A stretch of 9,570 nucleotides of DNA from Cloacimonetes bacterium TCS62 (GTDB lineage Bacteria > Cloacimonadota > Cloacimonadia > Cloacimonadales > TCS61). Where the stretch lies: NCBI GenBank assembly GCA_001577185.1, contig LSCM01000035.1:1-9570 (forward strand). The letters are read 5' to 3'. This document shows positions 5,693-9,570 of the stretch, piece by piece; the first letter of the stretch is position 1, and each line of letters starts with the position of its first letter. Both the position numbers and the translations under genes were made by a program. The notes beneath the pieces are model-generated. The model made no database searches and was not told the origin of the DNA. It was given only the letters and a program-made list of their open reading frames with translations.

Positions 5693-6940
5693 CTATTTTA
5701 GCAGGGCTTTAACAGGTTCCAATTCGTAAGGAGAACCCTCTTTGATAGCTTTTAAAATTGTTCCTCCACCGGTAAAGAAATAGTATGAATCATTATTTAA
5801 AGCTTTTTGATGCAACTCAGGAAGTAATAATTTAAAATCTTGCAGGGTATCTCCACCACCATAGAAGATCTGAGCATGATCATTTTCTGATATTAATTTG
5901 TTTAATGAAATTGTTCCATCAGAAAATGTTGGGGTAAGACCCATTACAGCATTTACAAAAATTGTATCAGCTTTTTGGAAAGCAAATTTCACCTTGCTAG
6001 ATTCAAAAGACTGGGGAGCTGCATCCAAAATGTATTCAAATTCATCACCTTTATTTAGTTCGCTAATTGCGTGAACTTTTCTGTTTTCACTGGATTCTGT
6101 TGTTTTTGATTCCACGATAAAAGGTAACTCGATGAGTTTCTCAGGAAATTCCTCTGTTAATTCTACAAATTTCCGAGCTGATCGTATATCTTCCTCATTG
6201 ATACCTTTAATGCTAATTCCATACTTTGCACAAAGATAAGCATTATAGATCACTCCACCAATTATCACATGATCTGCATTTTTTAGTAATGCTGAAAGAG
6301 GACCGATCTTTGTATCAAATTTTGAACCAGCAACTACTGCTAAAAAGGGATTTTTAGGAGATATTACTCTTTTTAGATTAGATATCTCCTTTTGCATAAG
6401 AAGTCCGCCGTACGAGGGCAAATATTGGGTTGGACCTACAGTAGATGCATGTGGTTGCCATGAACCAAAGGCATCATTTACAAATACATCAGCTAATTGT
6501 GAAAGAGCTAGTTCAAATTTTTGTTTTCTTCCATCCTTTGCTTCTTCACCTTCAAACCAACGTGTATTAGGTAAATATATACCATTAATATTTCCACTTT
6601 TCAGCTCTGATAAATAACTTTCCCTTTTCAAATCCGGTTTATCATCATATGCGATTTTAAACTTAAGGTTGAATTTTGCTTTTAAATAATCTACAATCGC
6701 CTGAACAGATGTATCTGCAGAAACATTGATCTCACCAGTTTTTTTATTGCGAGGTCTACCAACATGACTCATCAAAACTGGTTTCCCACCTTTTGAAATA
6801 ATATACTTAATAGTCTCTATCGATGCATCAATGCGATAAGGATCTTTTATCTCACCTTTTTTTACAACATTGTGATCTACTCTTATCAGTACTATTTTAT
6901 CATTCAGTTCAGCATCTTGGATCTTTGGAATCTTGTGCAT
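5693..6940 (-). CDS. pgk: Phosphoglycerate kinase, divergent form
   Basis: The enzyme would interconvert 1,3-bisphosphoglycerate plus ADP with 3-phosphoglycerate plus ATP in glycolysis. At 415 residues it has the full two-domain length. Visible marks: RVDHN (20-24), YRID (Arg36), SHVGRP (58-63), NTRW (Arg127), VNDAFG (154-159), GSKFDTK with Lys207 and Lys211, YGGGDT (360-365) and TGGG (390-393). Several usual motifs are altered: the HR-H after NDAFG reads WQPH, so the basic-patch Arg is Gln162 with one residue deleted; the PMGVFE nucleotide motif reads VMGLTPT, losing its Glu; RVDFN has His. GTG 6946 also opens the frame, but GGAGG at 6946-6950 lies five bases before ATG 6940, which decides the start. 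It may be a divergent sole PGK or a paralogue. Confidence 0.88.
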   Translation of the reverse strand: MHKIPKIQDAELNDKIVLIRVDHNVVKKGEIKDPYRIDASIETIKYIISKGGKPVLMSHVGRPRNKKTGEINVSADTSVQAIVDYLKAKFNLKFKIAYDDKPDLKRESYLSELKSGNINGIYLPNTRWFEGEEAKDGRKQKFELALSQLADVFVNDAFGSWQPHASTVGPTQYLPSYGGLLMQKEISNLKRVISPKNPFLAVVAGSKFDTKIGPLSALLKNADHVIIGGVIYNAYLCAKYGISIKGINEEDIRSARKFVELTEEFPEKLIELPFIVESKTTESSENRKVHAISELNKGDEFEYILDAAPQSFESSKVKFAFQKADTIFVNAVMGLTPTFSDGTISLNKLISENDHAQIFYGGGDTLQDFKLLLPELHQKALNNDSYYFFTGGGTILKAIKEGSPYELEPVKALLK

Positions 6941-6975
6941 ATTCACCTCCGAATTATTTTAAAGTATTATGTTAA

Positions 6976-7004
6976 ATTATTTGTAGAATAGCTCATTAAT
7001 GCAA
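6976..7004 (-). promoter_or_regulatory. Possible promoter of pgk
   Basis: On the minus strand TTGCAT (6999-7004) is followed after 17 bases by AATAAT (6976-6981, five of six consensus bases). The predicted start leaves a leader of about 30 bases before ATG 6940 with room for the strong GGAGG. The -35 matches only three bases. Another -10-like CATAAT lies nearer the gene, without a good -35. Confidence 0.35.
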
Positions 7005-7024
7005 CCTTTTTTTAAAAGTTTTTC

Positions 7025-7057
7025 AAAAAAAAGCCCTATAGAATCTATAAAGGCTTT
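7025..7057 (-). terminator. Intrinsic terminator of the peptidylarginine deiminase gene
   Basis: Read on the minus strand, AAAGCC-TTTATAG (7045-7057) pairs with CTATAGGGCTTT (7030-7041) around a three-base loop with a one-base bulge, followed by a run of eight T (7025-7032). It begins 25 bases past the stop at 7082-7084 and separates this gene from pgk, which has its own promoter-like sequence just beyond. Confidence 0.8.
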
Positions 7058-7081
7058 AATAATAATTTTTTAAATTATAAC

Positions 7082-9154
7082 TTATTTTAGGACAATGATC
7101 TTCTTAACACTTGTATAATCATTCACTCCATTTTCATACACATCGAATTTTGAAAAATAGATTCCACTGGTCACTTTCTTATTATGCGCATCTTTTCCAT
7201 TCCACATAATATTGTAAGTACCAGCAATTTGGGAGACATCCACTAAAGTTTTGATCAACTGTCCCTTTACATTGTATATCATCAAAGACACTTGGGCTGC
7301 TTTACTTAAGTTGTATTTAATTACAGTTTGTGAACTGCGAATATTACCAGAAAGACTAAAAGGATTAGGGAAGTTTCCGATCAATTCGGTTTTATCTGAA
7401 AACATATTATCATTAGAATTTGTTTGAGATACTGTCAAAGTTACTGGAATTTCAGTAATTTCTCTGTTGTCTGAGATGATAATATTTGTACTATAAACAT
7501 TCGGCTCCAGATCATTCGTATCAAATTCCAGATTCGTTTCGATACTCTCACCAGGCAATATTGTCCCACTTTGTAGATCATATCCCAGCCAAGTTACCGG
7601 ATCTTCAAGATAGGTTGTAAATTCGAGATCCGATCCACCGGGATTTGATAATGCCAATGTTTCTAGTTGTAATTCATCTACATTCATCTCCAAATTAAAA
7701 GATGTAGGATCAACTACTAGTTCAGGTGGATTTGGGTTTTCCGCTACTGTAAAAACGTGTGGATCAAAAGAACCTATATAAGGATGGTTCATACTATGTC
7801 CCGATTCATCGGCAGCATGTATAAAGTAGGAAACTTCAGATTCGGGATCAATAGAGGGTAACAAAGCAGAATACTGATCTTGACCATCTGGTTGTAAAGT
7901 TATTGAATTATAATCTCCCTCATCAATTTTGTAATAAACTTTCAAAGAATCTAAATAAAGCGGTTCACCACTATAAGCTATGATTTCAGTAGAGATCTCG
8001 ATCTCTTCACCATAAGGGAGTTCATTTAGAATAGGATCATGTTGAATGTAAAGCATATTTCTATCTGCGATCCCTCTTGTTCTACAGTGGAGAGCATCAG
8101 TATCTATCCAGCCAGAAGAATAGACCCCGATGATTTCATAACCAGGCATTATATCTTCATATGTTGCTAGAGCTTCATCATCCCATTCACTTCCTGTTTG
8201 AGGAACAAATACTTTTTTATTTAAGATTAAAGAATTTGTATATGGTGTCGCTTGATAAGAACTGCCAGGTGTATAAATTCTATGCACTTCATAATCGTTC
8301 CCCCAAGCAGAAGTTTGGGTAGCAAAATAATCAGCAACAAATTCAAAATCCTCATATCGATAATCACTTTCCGGGACTTCACCGATCAGAACTTCATCGA
8401 CATCTATAAATTTACCCCAGCAGTCGATATGCTTTATATAATCATCCAGTGGATCTATTGTCACATGGTATTCTTCAATTCCCAAATAATCTAACACAAG
8501 TTGATCAATCTCTGTTGAGGTCATATTTGTATTTTCATCATACACAAGATCGGTTGATGCTCCAATATAATTCCCATCACACATGTAATTACCACCTGTT
8601 GAAACCAAATCCATACCATAAAGATCCAAGTTTAAATGATTAGCTACCTCTATTGGAATATCATCATCATCCGGTCGGGGACGATTGTAGGGAAAATTCA
8701 CTACTGCTATTTCATTATCCACAGATATAAACCATGGACCATAATCTCTGATCCAGTATGTATTAGTAGGTGAATTAATAAATTCACAATTTTCCATATT
8801 TACATTGTTAGATTGGTAATTAGATTCACATTGGCTTTGTAAATAACTTGGAACTACTGTATAAACAAAGGTATCCTCTGACATCTCTGCTATCAATTCA
8901 TAAGGTACTCCCAAAGGATAGACAACTAATACACCTTCCATTTGTTCAAATTCTGATGTCTGCCTTATTACACCAGTTGGAGGATCTGTCGGAGTGAAAT
9001 CCCTGTTATAGTTTCTATTCAATAATATTTCATCTAAACTTAAATAATGTGCTAGAATAGGGTTATCTTTGACTTTTTGGGGTATATTATTCAATCTATC
9101 AGCATTTACTCCACTCGCAATGATAAATAACAAAAATATAAATACTTTTTTCAT
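7082..9154 (-). CDS. Secreted peptidylarginine deiminase (P. gingivalis PPAD type) with Ig-like and C-terminal sorting domains
   Basis: The 690-residue exported protein probably turns peptide arginine into citrulline plus ammonia. A signal peptide (MKKVFIFLLFIIASGVNA, cut near 18) leads to a catalytic domain (about 60-375). Compared with Porphyromonas PPAD (D130, R152, R154, H236, D238, N297, C351), the equivalents are Asp137 in IRDYGPW, Arg158 and Arg160 in NRPRPDD, His242 and Asp244 in KHIDCWGKF, Asn307 in YTNS and Cys357 in DALHCRT. The two arginines suggest PPAD-like preference for C-terminal arginine. Next come an Ig-like domain (about 378-470), a second beta-sandwich (478-577, starting LVVDPTSF) and a FlgD-like/Por-type tail (about 592-690: NFPNPF, IYNVKGQLIKTL, WNGKD, SGIYF) used for type IX or related sorting. 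GAGAGG (9164-9169) lies nine bases before ATG. It is monocistronic. A plain agmatine deiminase is less likely. Confidence 0.88.
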   Translation of the reverse strand: MKKVFIFLLFIIASGVNADRLNNIPQKVKDNPILAHYLSLDEILLNRNYNRDFTPTDPPTGVIRQTSEFEQMEGVLVVYPLGVPYELIAEMSEDTFVYTVVPSYLQSQCESNYQSNNVNMENCEFINSPTNTYWIRDYGPWFISVDNEIAVVNFPYNRPRPDDDDIPIEVANHLNLDLYGMDLVSTGGNYMCDGNYIGASTDLVYDENTNMTSTEIDQLVLDYLGIEEYHVTIDPLDDYIKHIDCWGKFIDVDEVLIGEVPESDYRYEDFEFVADYFATQTSAWGNDYEVHRIYTPGSSYQATPYTNSLILNKKVFVPQTGSEWDDEALATYEDIMPGYEIIGVYSSGWIDTDALHCRTRGIADRNMLYIQHDPILNELPYGEEIEISTEIIAYSGEPLYLDSLKVYYKIDEGDYNSITLQPDGQDQYSALLPSIDPESEVSYFIHAADESGHSMNHPYIGSFDPHVFTVAENPNPPELVVDPTSFNLEMNVDELQLETLALSNPGGSDLEFTTYLEDPVTWLGYDLQSGTILPGESIETNLEFDTNDLEPNVYSTNIIISDNREITEIPVTLTVSQTNSNDNMFSDKTELIGNFPNPFSLSGNIRSSQTVIKYNLSKAAQVSLMIYNVKGQLIKTLVDVSQIAGTYNIMWNGKDAHNKKVTSGIYFSKFDVYENGVNDYTSVKKIIVLK

Positions 9155-9312
9155 TTTATAATTCCTCTCTTTTATATAACCTATGCAATATTAATTCCAA
9201 AATGTTAGAAACATCTTAATTAGTAAACTAAAAATTTTGTAATAATTTTTAAAATTTGATTTTTTCAAAAATCCCTGAGTAGATCGTATCTCTAAATTAT
9301 TTGTTTAATTGC

Positions 9313-9343
9313 AAAAAAGCCCTCCAGCTTTCAGCCAAGGGCT
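9313..9343 (-). terminator. Intrinsic terminator facing the deiminase gene from upstream
   Basis: On the minus strand AGCCCT (9338-9343) pairs with AGGGCT (9318-9323), with a small inner GCT/AGC pairing, followed by six T (9313-9318). It would end a leftward transcript entering from the right edge, insulating the deiminase gene. The closing arms resemble those of the terminator at 7025-7057. Confidence 0.7.
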
Positions 9344-9375
9344 AATTTACTTTTAATCACTAACAGCCAATCCTC

Positions 9376-9410
9376 AAAAAAAGTTGCCCCTCCCTAAAAA
9401 AGGACAGGGC
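9376..9410 (-). terminator. Repeat hairpin/terminator, copy 1
   Basis: On the minus strand GCCCT-GT-CCT, a five-T loop, then AGG-GA-GGGGC, AAC and seven T (9376-9382): a clear intrinsic terminator layout. Bases 9376-9403 are identical to 9515-9542, so the hairpin is one copy of a direct repeat. The outer stem ends in a G-U pair and the internal loop is GT/GA. Confidence 0.7.
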
Positions 9411-9460
9411 AAAAATTTATCCTTGGAATTCAGACTTTTCTGGACTTCAAAGAAATGATT

Positions 9461-9499
9461 CTCAACTCCAGTCTCGCTAAAAGCTCTGCTGAAGTCGAG
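9461..9499 (-). other. Wobble-paired 11-bp stem-loop; possible structured RNA
   Basis: On the minus strand CTCGACTTCAG (9489-9499) pairs along all 11 bases with CTGGAGTTGAG (9461-9471), using two G-U pairs; the loop is 17 bases. On the plus strand the same positions give two A-C mismatches, so the fold favours a minus-strand transcript. It lies between two copies of a terminator repeat, the second of which would form the 3' end of such a transcript. No promoter is evident, so a small RNA is only a suggestion. Confidence 0.35.
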
Positions 9500-9514
9500 T
9501 CTCATTTGATTAAT

Positions 9515-9550
9515 AAAAAAAGTTGCCCCTCCCTAAAAAAGGTCGGGGCT
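9515..9550 (-). terminator. Repeat hairpin/terminator, copy 2
   Basis: On the minus strand GCCCC-GA-CCT, a five-T loop, AGG-GA-GGGGC, AAC and seven T (9515-9521). The outer 5-bp stem is perfect and the inner loop is a tandem G-A pair. It shares 28 identical bases with copy 1, at an offset of 139, and probably ends a leftward gene lying beyond the right edge. Confidence 0.7.
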
Positions 9551-9570
9551 AAATTCCCTTATTTCATAAG

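Larger units (their letters stand above)
9155..9570. other. Gene-free right end with stacked minus-strand terminators
   Basis: No convincing protein gene lies in these 416 bases. They hold the ribosome-binding site and presumably the promoter of the deiminase gene. A TATAAA-like box occurs around 9170-9177, but it is too close to the Shine-Dalgarno to be certain. Three terminator hairpins face left (9313-9343, 9376-9410, 9515-9550) and a stem-loop sits at 9461-9499. A 43-codon minus-strand frame (9374-9505) spans the stem-loop and the first repeat hairpin. It has no Shine-Dalgarno and reads through the terminator, so I do not call it a gene. Confidence 0.6.

Noticed and set aside
6941..6946. 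GTG start of pgk at 6946
   Set aside because: The GTG overlaps the strong Shine-Dalgarno GGAGG (6946-6950), which is correctly spaced for the ATG at 6940 instead.
8252..8643. Plus-strand open frames inside the deiminase gene
   Set aside because: They are antisense shadows of a well-supported coding frame with conserved catalytic motifs, and lack recognisable content.
9374..9505. Small 43-residue minus-strand ORF at the right end
   Set aside because: No Shine-Dalgarno, it reads through a terminator hairpin, and its region is better explained by a stem-loop and repeat.

Overview
The window is AT-rich DNA from a bacterium. Three things suggest the FCB (Fibrobacteres-Chlorobi-Bacteroidetes) side of the tree, possibly a Cloacimonadota-like lineage: a secreted protein ends in a FlgD-like/Por-type C-terminal sorting domain of the 'NFPNPF...' kind, the genes use A/T-rich codons and clear Shine-Dalgarno sites, and the genes are mainly housekeeping or amino-acid-catabolic. 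This placement is inference; no rRNA or marker gene settles it.

Left end (1-787): no protein gene is seen. The stretch holds a tandem repeat with an exact 300-bp period (131-430 and 431-697, 181 bp of it identical), heptanucleotide (aattcat/aattcgt) arrays at its joints, and a minus-strand tRNA-Arg(ACG) at 711-787. Each 300-bp unit carries a copy of the last 19 bases of that tRNA and an intrinsic-terminator-like hairpin facing the same way, so the repeat appears to have grown from the tRNA 3' flank.

Centre-left (about 870-5175, plus strand): a tight four-gene operon encodes L-asparaginase, a CPA2-type Na+(K+)/H+ antiporter, a two-domain EIIA(Ntr)-like plus PII-like regulator, and a MalY/PatB-type PLP C-S lyase. 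The last two junctions are TAATG overlaps, and an intrinsic terminator overlaps the final stop. The EIIA/PII-like protein sits directly after the antiporter, so it is a good candidate for its soluble regulator.

Centre-right (5195-6946, minus strand): an unusual phosphoglycerate kinase is followed by a small alkyltransferase-like (ATL) DNA-repair protein with Trp in place of the MGMT cysteine. Downstream of these lies an orphan C-terminal fragment of what looks like a secreted protein.

Right end (7025-9570, minus strand): a 690-residue secreted protein resembles Porphyromonas gingivalis peptidylarginine deiminase. Its catalytic residues and the two substrate-carboxylate arginines are conserved, and Ig-like and sorting domains follow. 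It has its own terminator downstream. Upstream lies a 416-bp gene-free stretch with three minus-strand terminator hairpins, two of them copies of one another, and a wobble-compensated stem-loop between those two. No mobile-element gene, CRISPR array or obvious defence system is present.
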